Of a stretch of DNA of 64,000 nucleotides, positions 21,856 to 32,920 are shown in pieces; position 1 is the stretch's first letter, and every line of letters starts with the position of its first letter. The DNA comes from Zygnema cylindricum (Eukaryota; Streptophyta; Zygnematophyceae; Zygnematales; Zygnemataceae), in assembly GCA_037447655.1 (NCBI GenBank), contig JBBHKE010000318.1:1-64000 (forward strand). Direction: 5' to 3'. The position numbers and the translations under genes are program-made. Under the pieces are notes generated by a model. It did no database searches. It was not told where the DNA came from and saw only the letters and a program-made list of their open reading frames with translations.

Positions 21856-23300
21856 GCCTCCGAGGTCTACCCCAGCGGGAGATATCGAATTCCATCCCTA
21901 CCTGCGGGTCGACCTCAGCTCCTCCCGTTAGGATGCAGCTGCTAAAAGCTTCCGCTAAGCTTTCCTCTCCAAGCCTCCGCTCCCCCCCACTAAGGGAATC
22001 CCTTAATTTCGGTAAAATGCTGGGACTGGAAAATTTTGATGATAAAAATTGTTTTCTTGCCTCCCTCTCCCCCTCAAGCTGCAAGTGGGCCTGCATTGCT
22101 AACAACTTTGGAGCTTGAAGGTAGCGATTCCTTGATTGCGGAGATTGTAGGCTAGAGAAGGCCAAAGAATGTTTTATCACCCATGTTATTGCATTTAGAT
22201 CCATGCTTTGTCCGAGTAGGCTGCACCTCTGGAGGTCTGATATACCTGGTGCCGCCGTACTGGTTGGTTGGAATCCCATGGCTTGTTCTCGTTCTTCCAC
22301 TGTTGGCGTTGTCTAAACTCCACTTTTGTTGTCAAATATCATTCTTGCCGCTCCCTTTCGATACGCATGGCTATTGGGGAAGGAAACCAATGTTGGTAAT
22401 GCTCCCCGTGATGCTCCTAGTTGGTTGCACTGGAAGAACGGAGGACGATCAGTCTTAGTTACGGGAGTAGCCATCCGCCGTGTCCCTAAAATTTGTCGCA
22501 GGGTAATCTGGGGATCTGTTTTGTGGTTCTGTAAGAGCTTGTTCAGGACTGACAGAGGTATCAAATTGGTCCAGTACGCTAGAACTCTGTGAGCCCTGGA
22601 TCCCTGTTGCACTACATCAAAAATAAGCGGAGCTCCTAGAATCTGCTTTACTTTATTCCAGCTATTTGCGACTTGTTTTCTCTTATCATCTCCCGGGTGG
22701 ACATTCTCCAAAACGTACCCCTCTGGTTGGTCTTGGGATTGCAGGAGCCAGGAAAGTAATTTGATCATCTAGAAGAAGGTTCGACTTCTGCTATCCTGAT
22801 GTCCCTCGCCTTTCCCCGCTAGAGAGTATCCTTGGCATGGCCATCCTGCAATCACCAAATCTACTCGCTCCAGCATAGCGAGATGTGGCTTAAGGATATT
22901 GTCTATATTTTGCGGAACACTTCAGTGAGATCTGCAGATGGCGGATACCGGAAGATGCTGGGGATAGAATTAGTGGGGTTGTTGGAGTTGGTATTCACTG
23001 ACGGCCCGAGCATCTGGTGAAATTTCCACGGCCATATTTGACTCCACTTTATGCCCAGCTTTCAAGACAACTTTGAGGTCCGAGCTAATTCCACAAAATA
23101 AGGATAATATCCGGAGTCCGGAATCCGGGATAGATAATGACACCACGTGTCGATTGAATTTTTGATTTTAGGGCCGAACTTCCGAAGATTCCAACCGAGG
23201 TTCTTTTTCCTTTGCACAAACAGTTGTCAAGGATTTGTCCACTTCCCGCCGAAGTTTTGTTATTTGTAATAATATGTTTTGGTATCCCTCTTCCCACCGC
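21856..23300 (-). pseudogene. Gypsy spacer between protease and RT, no recognised domain
   Basis: Open stretches at 22300-21815 and 22768-22313 read in element sense but show no known motif. One is rich in Gln/Leu/Arg (QAHLQLEGEREARKQFL) and resembles neither RT nor dUTPase. The protease-to-RT distance of ~1.4 kb is long. It may be decayed coding sequence of an extra domain or a tether. Confidence 0.4.
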
Positions 23301-23317
23301 TTAGAAATAGGGAATTG

Positions 23318-23881
23318 CTATATTATGTCTGCAATATCGGTGGCGCTGGCGAGCAGTTCGGTGGGTGTGTGGGTGGCATACACGGGATAACATCCTGCGA
23401 CGGGAGCATTATCTTTCCCCCTATTCCATAAATCTAGGGGAACCACCACCTTGACTCCTTCTGGATCCTCAGGATTGCGAACAATAAATTGCTCCTTCCA
23501 CACACTTAATCCCATGTTCACCCTGGTCCAGGTCGCCATTCCCAATAATATCTCAAACTGCTTACCTTCCACCACCAGGAAGGGAAGCTGAATTCGGACC
23601 TTTTGACCTGCGTCGTCGGCGAACTTTATTAACATAGTTTTGATTATTCCGTGTACCGGTTGGCTCCCACTGCTAACAGTACTTAGGCAGATGTCACTGG
23701 GGAAGATTTCCGGTCGGAGTTCTTCAAGCATTTGCTGCAGAGTCGATGTGGTGATTAGATTTAGGAGTGCTCCTGTATCGACAACTGCGTCTTGATACCC
23801 ACCGTATCCGTTGAGTTTAAAATTCCCCGTCCGGTTGAAAATTAGCGCCACAGATAACGTTTTGTAGTCCTTATCCATCAT
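23318..23881 (-). pseudogene. Gypsy aspartic protease
   Basis: A 187-residue open block with the retropepsin signature AVVDTGALLNLIT (active-site Asp near residue 31) and the flap/second-loop region FEILLGMATWTRVNMG. It cleaves the Gag-Pol polyprotein in such elements. It lies between the zinc-knuckle gag end and the RT, as expected. Confidence 0.8.
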
Positions 23882-23898
23882 AGGGGTCTTTGGGTCTG

Positions 23899-24660
23899 CT
23901 AACCAAAAAACGGAACTGGCCTGATCGGCCCGGTGTTTCTCCCCTCGTGAATGGATTTCCTCTCCGAGGGCCTGATGAGAACTTCCTCCGGCAAGTTATG
24001 GGAAGAGGCCAGTGTTTTGACGTGAGTGAGAGCGTAGGGCATTAGATGCCTTACTAACATCACTGATGGTTTGGAGGAAGGAGGTTTTGGTGAAAAACTG
24101 AGGGAATCTGCTGGCTCCGCCGGTTGATTTTCCTTCTCCCCCCCCCCTGCTTCCTCACTTTTTTGGTCAAATTCTGGCGCTAGCGTTGTTTCTGGCGTGT
24201 TATCCTCCGGGCGTTCCGCCGAATATTTTTCGAACAAGTCTTGGTTGTCACGCGTCTCTTCCTCATTTTCTTGTTCCTCCATCTTCCTTGTTTTAGTTGT
24301 TCTATAATTTTCGAAGTCGGGAGGCAGTTTCTTTGCGGCTTGTGGAGGTGGGTTTGTAGATTTTATCCCGAGACCTATGTTGTCGTTCAGGATGATGGCC
24401 CTGGGGGTGAAGGACAAAGGTCCAGTAGCGTTCCTTTTGTGGTCTCGTGGAGCAAGCTTTTGCCCGTCTTTTCGCTGCTCAAAGGTAAAGTTGCGGAGCT
24501 GCCTGCGATTGTCCCCCACATCGACATTCCAGGCCCCAGAAAGGAAGGTTTGTGCATGATGTGCCTTAGGAGGTTCCATTTCCCACCCCATCACCTCGTC
24601 ATCGTCTTCGCTTGCCGCGGTTTCGGGTTCAAGCTCCGCCAGCTTCTGTAGTAATTCCTA
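23899..24660 (-). pseudogene. Gypsy gag-protease linker
   Basis: A 231-residue open block, low complexity, rich in Glu/Pro/Ser (KMEEQENEEETRDNQ, GGGEKENQPAEPADSLS). No recognised domain. Position suggests the linker between nucleocapsid and protease. Confidence 0.5.
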
Positions 24661-24819
24661 TTTTCCTCGGTGGAGTCTCTAGGCGGCCGTCAGAGCGGGA
24701 GTCCTAGAGGGCAATCCTAATCGCAACGGTGCCAATTCTGCAGCTATGGCTGCCATTTAATGGCTCTGCTGCTGGATGATAACCTCCATGGTTAGTCGGG
24801 CTTGACCTGTTGGCTGTCG

Positions 24820-25320
24820 TTATGGGTTCTCTGGGGTGCGGCGTCCCCAAGGGTAAAGAAGCTGCAGCGGGAGAGGATTCACGCCAATTTCACCTTCTCC
24901 GGTGAACAGTGCATATTGCATCATCTCTTTAGGAACTCCATTCTTTCGGAAGCACTGCTCTTCTTTGTGACCCATGAAACCGCAAGCTTCACACTTGGAG
25001 CCCTCAGTAGTATATTTGCCCCTCAATTCATTGGAGATTTGCGTGTCATCAAGTTTTGGAAGTTTTATCTGTCGCAACTGGGCTTGCGACATCTTTGCAG
25101 TCTCAGATAGTGGCGTCGGCTAGTAATTTTCTTTGGTAACCGGTGGTTTATCGTTTGACCCTCCTCCTTGCTTCCTTTCTTGTTTCCTCTTTGTCCTTTC
25201 AACTCTCTCCTTCTCCCATTCCTTTTGCTTAAAAGCTAATTCTGGTTTGAGCTTTTGGGGGCAGGGCTTCCATCCATGACCTTTTTGTTGACAGTTCAAA
25301 CAGTTTTATAAGAAGACTCG
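24820..25320 (-). pseudogene. Gypsy Gag nucleocapsid with two CCHC zinc knuckles
   Basis: The minus strand encodes CEACGFMGHKEEQC near 24950-25000 and NCLNCQQKGHGWKPC near 25265-25310, both C-X2-C-X4-H-X4-C. Tandem knuckles bind the genomic RNA. Reading frames between them are interrupted. Confidence 0.8.
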
Positions 25321-25556
25321 GTCATCGGTCCCCATGGCGGGTTTGGATCTGCTATCCGCCACCTGTTTCCCCTTGAGCTTCCGCAAAGCTAAGAGTTCGG
25401 CCGACTCCTCATTTTTGAAGGCATTTCTCCGGCAAATCTTGCAAAGTTCCTTCGGGCTTTTCCGGTTACCGCCTTTTTTGGGGCCTCTCGGTGAACAAAG
25501 TTATCATAAAGCTTCATTGCGGCCAGAGAGATTTCCTTGGCGGTTAGATTGAGGTC

Positions 25557-26093
25557 CTAGATGGCTTGTCCCGCAATTGAATTATCGAGGGCTGCCTGCC
25601 CTGTTGGTGTGAACGAATTTCGGAGGGCGATGAAGTATTTGGTTGCCATTGCCGGAAGATCAATGGTTGAGAGTTTGGTCTTTTGACAAAGGCTGGACAA
25701 TCTGTTAAAAAGAGTCTCTGGAGTTTCACTCTTTTGGCAACGGAATTCCGTGAACTCCTTGATAGCAGATTCATTCCTTTCGGTGTAAAAGAGTCTCCAG
25801 GCATTCAAAAGAGTGGTACAGGGGGTTGGGTCTGCAACCATCCGAGTGGCTGCTTTGGCCTCTAGTATAGCCTGAAGCTGAGCGATATAGGCCCGTCCTT
25901 GTGCCTGCAATTTCATGTCCTCTGTGAAGAGGGCGGTGACAGGAGCGGCTGCAGCGGCAGCCAAGTCTGCATCTGTCTGCAAAACTGCCTCATCAAGGAT
26001 GGGGTCTAAAATTTTGATGCTAGGAGCCATCAGGAGAGGTTGTCGCTCCTTATAATCAGCCAAAGCGCTACCAGCAAGATAATTTACCATCAT
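25557..26093 (-). pseudogene. Gypsy Gag capsid region
   Basis: A 178-residue open block: MMVNYLAGSALADYKERQP ... LLNAWRLFYTERNESAIKEF ... ETLFNRLSSLCQKTKLST. The pattern of a helical capsid with F-x2-L-x-Q/C spacing is typical of Ty3/Gypsy Gag, although identity cannot be measured here. It sits upstream of the zinc knuckles. Confidence 0.65.
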
Positions 26094-26208
26094 GGGGAAA
26101 AGCGTGGTTTCGAAGTCATCCGGAATGGCTCCGCCCCTATATTAGTTGATTTCGGACTGAGTGAAAGATTTCCACAGCAATTCAAAATCCGAGAAAGCGA
26201 TTCCTGAA

Positions 26209-27499
26209 CTATCTCCCGTAAAGATCCTTACGTCCCCCATTTCTTTTTCCTCCTCTGCAAGGTTGGTGAACTAAGAAGAGGATGGTCCGGTTGGGTTGAC
26301 AAACTGAAACGGTGAAATTGCCCCTGGATCTGCGTCGTTTGGCTCGGGGCCGCCTCCTTCTCCGGTAGAACGAGCTGCTTGGCGAGAGATGGGCACCCCC
26401 CCCAATGAGGAAGTGGAGAATAAGTTTAATCGCCGGGGGTCTTGGAGGGATTGGTGGAGAAGGGGATGGAGATGACAGAGGACTACGAGGGAAAGGTGTC
26501 AGTCTCCGTGTACGCCTTCTGGAGGTTTCTGGTGGAGGAGTTCCTTCGTTGGGATCGGGAGAACGTCGCTGAGAAGGAGAGTAGGCAGGAACGTTGTACT
26601 TGTAGGGTAAGACAGGTGGTCCCGGTGACCCACGGACTGCAACGGCCGGAGAAACAGAAGGCAAAGGTGAGGATGTCTGAGGTGGAGATGGAGGAGGAGT
26701 GGAAAGCCCAAGGGAGATGTGTTGTCTCTGGTCGGGTTGTAATAATACCACGACCTCCGCGGTTGAAGACCCAGCCACTGAGATAACAGTAGGGCGCTCA
26801 GTGGAGGCGGCTGCAACGTTATCCGGTAAATCTACACCCATCCCGTATTTGTTAGGTGCTGTTGTTTCCCCCCCTTCCCGCTGAAGAGGAGACTCTGGTC
26901 TAAGTTCCGAAGAAATTCCGGGAGCTGGAATCTCCGTAGGGGTTGTCTGCACTGTAGGTTGTCTCTCAGCAGAGGGACCTGTCTCTCTAGGAGGAGCTAT
27001 CTGTCCACTAAGGATCCCTCTTAATATTCGCCTAGCCTCCCTTATGAGGAGCAATTCCTGTTCAAGGGCCCTCTTCCTTTCTTCTTCAAGAGCTTTCCAA
27101 TCGATGGTGACGAGTACAGTCCCCGTCGTAGCCTGACTCTGGGATCGCAAGATATCAACCAGTTTTTGTGTACTACTCACCACCCCTGAGAGTTCCGCAA
27201 TCCCCAAACCCGGTACCTCGGGATTGGTGGGTCTAGAACGCCACAACCCCTCTGATGGTCGAACCACCAGAGCAGAAGGAGACTTTGAGCTTGGAGAGGT
27301 GGATTCGGAAGGGAAGAACAGTTTCGCTTTAGGTCGGGGAGCGAACCTGCCCTTGCGGTCGCGATCATCAAACCTGTACCCCTTCTTTGGCTCGGGTAAC
27401 CCTCGCTTGCAGGTCCCTTCCGTGGCCCGTGTCCGAGGGACCGCCCCGCTGTGAGCCGGCCTGCTGGTTGCGATGTCCTAAGATGGGGTGGGTTGCTGG
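26209..27499 (-). pseudogene. Gypsy Gag N-terminal, Pro/Ser/Arg-rich region (part 2)
   Basis: Open from 27267 down to 26209. A coiled-coil-like segment (EEERKRALEQELLLIREARRI) is followed by long Pro/Ser-rich sequence and an Arg-rich patch (RRRRRPRAKRRRSRGN). It is interrupted at 27499 by Copia-A3; the upstream continuation is 33955-34650. No catalytic motif. Confidence 0.55.
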
Positions 27500-28548
27500 T
27501 GAAACTCTGAGACCTCCATAAGTCCTCAGAGTGGACAGCTTCCAAGAAGCCTCTAGGATAATCCTGACCCCTTTGTGTTTAAGCAAAAATAACTGCCACC
27601 CTGGCAGACAAAAACTCTAACCAACTTCACCCCTGTGAAGACAAGACTCCCCTGAGTCGATAGCAAAAAGAATCTCTGAATTTGCTCCCCTGAGCAGTAA
27701 GTTATGGAGGGTCAAAGTTGACCTTTTGTACAGAAGCTCTCTGGGAGAGAGGGTCCTATCTTCTAATTTTTCTAAGTCCTATCTCTCTCACAGACTCTAT
27801 CTACTGATGTACGGAACCAATCAGAATTGAGTTCCGTACGCAAAAGTACAGCTGCCGGTGTACTTTATGTACGGACATTGTACGACATGGCCAAAATGTC
27901 GACACATGTCAAATCCGGATTCGGTGCCATAATCTCCGGAGTTTCCACAATCCAACGGAATTTTGCCACGCGTCATCCGATGTGGCGATGGCCACAAACC
28001 GCCGAAATCTTCCTCCGCGATCTCGGCGCTAATTCCGGCCGTCCGATTAAATTCGGCTTTAATCGTAGCCGTAATAAATACATGCGCGGTATTTGTTTCA
28101 TTTACGAAACAAATGCGCGGAACTGATTTATGTCCGTACCGTAAGTCGTACATTACATATTACTGGATCTATGTATCCCGTAATTAATTCTAGTTAAATG
28201 GTTTATCGCTTGTATACATATATAAATAATTATCAAACTATATGCTAGGTAACACTACCGCTAGATGAAACGGCTAAGGCTACCGGCTACATTGTGTCTG
28301 CCGGCCGGCAGGTACAAGGATCAAATCCTGCCGCCGGCACATACATTTTAATTAAATATATAAACCCTAATATAAAATTCCCGTTAACCTCAGGATAGCC
28401 AAGGTAGCCATGGCTCTAGCTTCCTCTCCAATTTCTCAGTGACTGCGACAAGTTTGAGAGTTGGAGAGAGAAGTTAGAGATAGACTGCCTCGACTTCTAT
28501 ATTTCTTTTCAGACCTAGAAAATACTAATAAAACCATTAGTTTCTACA
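27500..28548 (-). repeat. Copia-A3 3' LTR
   Basis: 1049 bp. In element sense TGTAGAAACTAATGG to GAGTTTCA. Preceded in sense by the polypurine tract AAAATAAGGGGAG (28549-28561). Confidence 0.95.
28269..28338 (+). other. tRNA-like module antisense to the Copia-A3 3' LTR
   Basis: Plus strand aacggctaaggctaccggct ... caaggatcaaatcctgccg. Box-B-like GGATCAAATCC with a paired stem. The A3 5' LTR copy has one T-arm change (atcatgcc). Confidence 0.5.
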
Positions 28549-28561
28549 CTCCCCTTATTTT

Positions 28562-31500
28562 CTAGTCAATCTTTAATTTCAGACCACACTTCTCCCTGCA
28601 AAAAATTAGCTTAGGGGAAGGCACAGGTTTGGTCATCATATCTGCTACCATCTCACTATCTGGTCTGTACTCTAAACTGATTATTTTGATTTCTACTTTC
28701 TCTCTAACAAAGCTGAGTCTGATGTCCATGTGTTTGGCTTTAAAATGGTGTTTAGGATTGGCAGAAATAGCGATTGCTGCCTGATTATCACAAAATATTT
28801 TCTGCACACCACTCTTAAGGTGACCAAGCTCACCAAGCAAAGACTTGACCCACATCAATTCTTTTACAGCAGAGCAAGAGGCCATATACTCAGCCTCCAT
28901 GGTGGACTGAGCAATAACCTTTTGCTGTTTGCTACTCCAACAGCAAGCCCCATCACCCACATATAATACATATCCAGAAGTACATCTCCTCATCGGAGCA
29001 TCACCATAACTGGCATCACTCCAAGTAGTGATGTCAGTATTCTCCCCACCCAAATGCAACCATAGATCTCTAGTTCCTACCAAGTATCTAAGGACTCTCT
29101 TAGCTGCCTCCCAATCCTTCTTAGTGGGAGCATTTAGACTTCTACTCAGCACTCCTACAGCTGCAGCTAAATCCGGCCGGGTACAATTCATAAAATAGAT
29201 TAGACTTCCCACTACTTGCCTGTAAGAAATAGTCTGCATGAACTTCTGTTCTTCAGGAGATAATTCCTCGTCTAAGACTATGACTCCTTCTTCCTCACTC
29301 CCCTCACTTCCCTTCTTCAATTCCATTGGAGTTGTGCAACTATTAGCTTTATCCATTTGAAATTTTTCAAGCATGTTTCCTATTGCTTCCTTTTGAGTCA
29401 ATCTTATAATTTTTCTTTTTCGGTCTCTCTCTACTTGAATTCCCAAAATATATTTTGCTTCCCCCATATCCTTCATTTCAAATCTCCCCTTAAGATCGGT
29501 TTTCAGTTTATTAATTTTTTCCATTGATTTACTTAAAACAAGCAAATCATCAACATAAATTGCAATAAATATAAAACCTTCCTCATCTTCGAAAACATAG
29601 ATTGAGTGATCTGAGCTGATCCGAATATATCCTAGACCGGTAAGAAACTCATCAAGCCTCTTATTCCACTGTCGGGGCGCCTGTTTCAAACCATAAAGAG
29701 ATTTAATCAGCCGGCATACCTTACTCTCCTCTCCTTCTTCCACAAACCCTTCGGGTTGTCGCATGAAGATCTCCTCTTCTAATTCTCCATGCAAAAAGGC
29801 TGTTTTGATGTCCATCTGGTGCACTTCCATGTCTTCCGCCGCTGCTAAACTGAGAAGTATGCGGACGGAGGGAAATCTGACCACCGGGGCAAAGGTTTCC
29901 TCGTAGTCAATTCCTTCCTTTTGTGTAAATCCCTTTGCCACTAATCTGGCCTTGTAGCGCTCGATTGTGTTATCTGGGTTCAGTTTCAGTTTGAAAACCC
30001 ACTTACAACCGATTGGTTTTCGGTTAGGTGGACAGTCCACCAGCTCCCAAGTATCGGCTGCCATGATTGAAGCCATCTCCTCATTGATGGCTGTCTTCCA
30101 CCGGTTTCTTTCTGGACAAGTCATCGCCTCTCGATAAGTTTGAGGTTCATCTTGATGAGATAGTTTAGTTACCTTGTTATTAACCTGTTTTTCTTGCAGT
30201 CTTTTGCTACTTCTCCTCCCTCCCTCAAAATCTGAGGCCGGAATAGATGGTTCTCGTGGATTCTTTCGAACAAACTCGGCTTCTCCCCTATCCCTTGATT
30301 CCGAATCAATTTCCACCACGTCTTCCGCTTCGAGTAGAGTTGTCACTGGAGTTTCCACAGCCGTGTCCTTTTCGGTCTGATTTGTTCCTGCAAGAATGTC
30401 ATCGTCTCTAAAACCTGGATAGTTAGGAAGCTCAAAGTCATCAGAATTTTCTGACTCAAATCTGATTTTTACTGACTTTGTATATTTGAAGGGATCCACA
30501 GACTTTCCTTCATCCATAACTACTAGATGCTTTACTAAGATTATATCTTCTCTTTTTAGATCATAAACTCTATATCCTTTAACATCCTCATCATATCCTA
30601 ATAAGTATCCAGGTTTTCCTTTAGGATCTAGCTTCCAATTGGACCGATCAGTATCTAGACTGAATACTTGACTGCCGAAAACCTTTAAATGAGATAAGTC
30701 TGGTTTCCGGCCTGTCCATCTCTCATAAGGTGTTTGATCTTTTATAGCTGAAGTAAGAACTCTATTTTTGAGGTAATTAGCACAGTTCATTGCTTCTGCC
30801 CAAAACCTTTTTCCTATCTTCTTATCCGACAACATACTTCTAGCACTATCACTTAGTGTTCTATTTAACCTTTCAGCTACCCCATTCTGTTCATGATTTT
30901 CTGGCACTGTCTTTTGGTGTTGAACCCCATCTTCCCTCAAAAAATCCTCAAACTGGTAAAAAATATACTTTCCACCATTGTCACTCCTTACTCTCTTGAT
31001 TGGAGTTTCATGGAGTTTTTCGCTCCATGCTTTATATTGTCTAAAACAGTCCTCAGCTTCTGACTTGTTTTTCAAAAAATATACTCGGGAATACCGAGAC
31101 CAATGATCAGTTATAGTCATCATAAATCTCTTCCCCCCCGGTGAGGGCACTCTAGCCGGTCCCCAAATATCTGTGTGTACTAGATCTAGAAGTTTTTCTC
31201 CCTTGTAGGTGGCTGTTTTTGGAAAGGGTAATCTGTGTGCTTTACCTTGAGCACACCCACTACAATCACTTATATCATCACTCTCACTGAACTGAATCCC
31301 TTCCACCACTCCCATCTTTTTCATCTCTCTTAACTTATCTAGATTCACATGCCCAAGCCTCTTATGCCACATCATAATATCATAAACACCAGCATAATAA
31401 AGTTTCTTCGTTTCATTACTTAAGATCAGCCTAAACATCCCATGGCTACCTTTCTCAGCAATGAAATAGACATCCTCCTCAAAACTAGCAGTAAAGACTC

Positions 31501-32920
31501 CTTCCCTAGTGCTAGTGAAAAAACCCTTATCATCTAATACTGATGTAGAGATAAGGTTTTTGTTCAGCTCCGGAATAAACAATACATCGGAGAATGTTAA
31601 TATGGATGTCTTTCCTTCAACTAACACTTTCAGATCTACCGATCCTACAAGAGTAGTGGTGACTATCCTCCCATCCCCGTACTCTATCTCTACGGTGGGA
31701 ATCTTTCTTATCTTAGTGAACAGGTGTCTATCCTTACACATGTGCATTGAGGCACCTGAATCTATAATCCAGCCTGCTTCACCTTTCAATCCACCGTAAG
31801 CATATTTCTGCCTTCGTGGAATTTCAACCTCAGTTTTCGCCTCCAACTCCTCATCCAAAAGGAGCTCATCGTCCTCGTCCTCGGATTCCGCCTCAAGTAC
31901 CTGTGTGACAAGGGCCTTTTTCTTTCCTCTCGGGGTACCACCGGTCTGCCCATCCTTTAACCGAAGCTCGGTTAGCTTGGTGCACTCTGCCATATAGTGC
32001 CCAGGTTTCTTACAAAAATGACATAAACCTTTGGGAGCCCTTGGTTCGAACTCGCCAACCTGTTTTTCCCGCTCCCTACCCCCATAGTTTCTGACTGGTT
32101 TCCGGGAATCCTTGTTCCTCCAATCGGTCGCTGTTGCCAAGGCTTGGCCACTCTTTCCTCCCCTTCGGATCTCAATCGTATTCTCTCGAACGAGAATCAT
32201 CCCTACCACTGAGTTCCATATCCACCTTGAGTCCGGCAAGTCCTGCACACGGTTGACTATGTTCTCGAACTCATCAGGTAACTTCATTAGTAAACAGTTA
32301 ACTTTTTCTTTTTCACTAAAAACTTTACCCGCACTCTCTAGCTCCATGAAGAGTGTAGCAAGCTCATTGCAAAAATCCAACATATTTCCCCCTTTGTATA
32401 CATACTCCTTAACTTTCTGATCAGCCAACTGTTGTTGCTGAATCGTACCACTTCGGTACATCTCTATGAGAGCCATCCAAAGATCGGATGCCCTCTCTAC
32501 CTGCAAATGAGGACATGCAAGTCCTTGAGTGAGATGGCGTAGGATGAAGTGCTTTGCCGCCATATTGTTGAAGTCCCAGGTTTCAGTATCATTCTCCTCG
32601 TTCCTCGGAATAGGTGACATGAATGCTAAACCAGTTGCTATTGGTGTGGTCGCCTCCTTCTCCTTTCCTTTGTCCACCACCTCTTTTTCCTTTGTTTCCT
32701 CCGTTGAAGGTGAATCCTCATTCTTGGTGAATCTGCTTCCTTTAAACCCTGGAGGAATTCCAAGACTTGATGGACGCCCCAATCGTCCACTCACTATCCC
32801 CCAAAACCTTTTTTCGCATAGAGCTCCTATCATCATACTTTCCCAGTATATGAAGCCAGTTCCATTAAATATTGGTACCCTAGAGGGTGAGCCCATAACC
32901 TGAAACTCTGAGACCTCCAT
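28562..32920 (-). CDS. gag-pol: Copia-A3 Gag-Pol polyprotein (1452 aa, intact)
   Basis: Ty1/copia order in a single frame. Gag 1-~290 (PIFNGTGFIYW near 16-26 is the copia Gag N-terminal motif); zinc knuckle C300-HFC-KKPGH308-C313; protease WIIDSGAS with Asp 387; integrase HHCC (H519, H524, C553, C556) and catalytic D583, D647, E683 with 35 residues between the last two; linker ~800-920; RT with YVDD 1122-1125; RNase H with D1302, EAEYM ~1342 and CDNQAA ~1377. The stop TAG touches the polypurine tract. The first ATG (32920) lies in the last 20 bases of the 5' LTR; the next in-frame ATG (32896, Met 9) lies inside the primer site. The frame is open through both, so either could start Gag. No frameshift separates gag and pol, as in many copia elements. 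Capable of a full cycle on sequence grounds. Confidence 0.95.
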   Translation of the reverse strand: MEVSEFQVMGSPSRVPIFNGTGFIYWESMMIGALCEKRFWGIVSGRLGRPSSLGIPPGFKGSRFTKNEDSPSTEETKEKEVVDKGKEKEATTPIATGLAFMSPIPRNEENDTETWDFNNMAAKHFILRHLTQGLACPHLQVERASDLWMALIEMYRSGTIQQQQLADQKVKEYVYKGGNMLDFCNELATLFMELESAGKVFSEKEKVNCLLMKLPDEFENIVNRVQDLPDSRWIWNSVVGMILVRENTIEIRRGGKSGQALATATDWRNKDSRKPVRNYGGREREKQVGEFEPRAPKGLCHFCKKPGHYMAECTKLTELRLKDGQTGGTPRGKKKALVTQVLEAESEDEDDELLLDEELEAKTEVEIPRRQKYAYGGLKGEAGWIIDSGASMHMCKDRHLFTKIRKIPTVEIEYGDGRIVTTTLVGSVDLKVLVEGKTSILTFSDVLFIPELNKNLISTSVLDDKGFFTSTREGVFTASFEEDVYFIAEKGSHGMFRLILSNETKKLYYAGVYDIMMWHKRLGHVNLDKLREMKKMGVVEGIQFSESDDISDCSGCAQGKAHRLPFPKTATYKGEKLLDLVHTDIWGPARVPSPGGKRFMMTITDHWSRYSRVYFLKNKSEAEDCFRQYKAWSEKLHETPIKRVRSDNGGKYIFYQFEDFLREDGVQHQKTVPENHEQNGVAERLNRTLSDSARSMLSDKKIGKRFWAEAMNCANYLKNRVLTSAIKDQTPYERWTGRKPDLSHLKVFGSQVFSLDTDRSNWKLDPKGKPGYLLGYDEDVKGYRVYDLKREDIILVKHLVVMDEGKSVDPFKYTKSVKIRFESENSDDFELPNYPGFRDDDILAGTNQTEKDTAVETPVTTLLEAEDVVEIDSESRDRGEAEFVRKNPREPSIPASDFEGGRRSSKRLQEKQVNNKVTKLSHQDEPQTYREAMTCPERNRWKTAINEEMASIMAADTWELVDCPPNRKPIGCKWVFKLKLNPDNTIERYKARLVAKGFTQKEGIDYEETFAPVVRFPSVRILLSLAAAEDMEVHQMDIKTAFLHGELEEEIFMRQPEGFVEEGEESKVCRLIKSLYGLKQAPRQWNKRLDEFLTGLGYIRISSDHSIYVFEDEEGFIFIAIYVDDLLVLSKSMEKINKLKTDLKGRFEMKDMGEAKYILGIQVERDRKRKIIRLTQKEAIGNMLEKFQMDKANSCTTPMELKKGSEGSEEEGVIVLDEELSPEEQKFMQTISYRQVVGSLIYFMNCTRPDLAAAVGVLSRSLNAPTKKDWEAAKRVLRYLVGTRDLWLHLGGENTDITTWSDASYGDAPMRRCTSGYVLYVGDGACCWSSKQQKVIAQSTMEAEYMASCSAVKELMWVKSLLGELGHLKSGVQKIFCDNQAAIAISANPKHHFKAKHMDIRLSFVREKVEIKIISLEYRPDSEMVADMMTKPVPSPKLIFCREKCGLKLKID
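32888..32900 (-). other. Copia-A3 primer-binding site (one mismatch)
   Basis: Sense GGTTATGGGCTCA directly after the LTR. One change from GGTTATGGGCCCA found in A1, A2, A4 and Copia-B. Complementary to the initiator tRNA-Met anticodon arm. Confidence 0.8.

Noticed and set aside
27177-27545. 122-codon minus-strand open frame spanning the Gypsy gag and Copia-A3 LTR border.
   Set aside because: It crosses the insertion junction at 27499/27500 and is a chance fusion.
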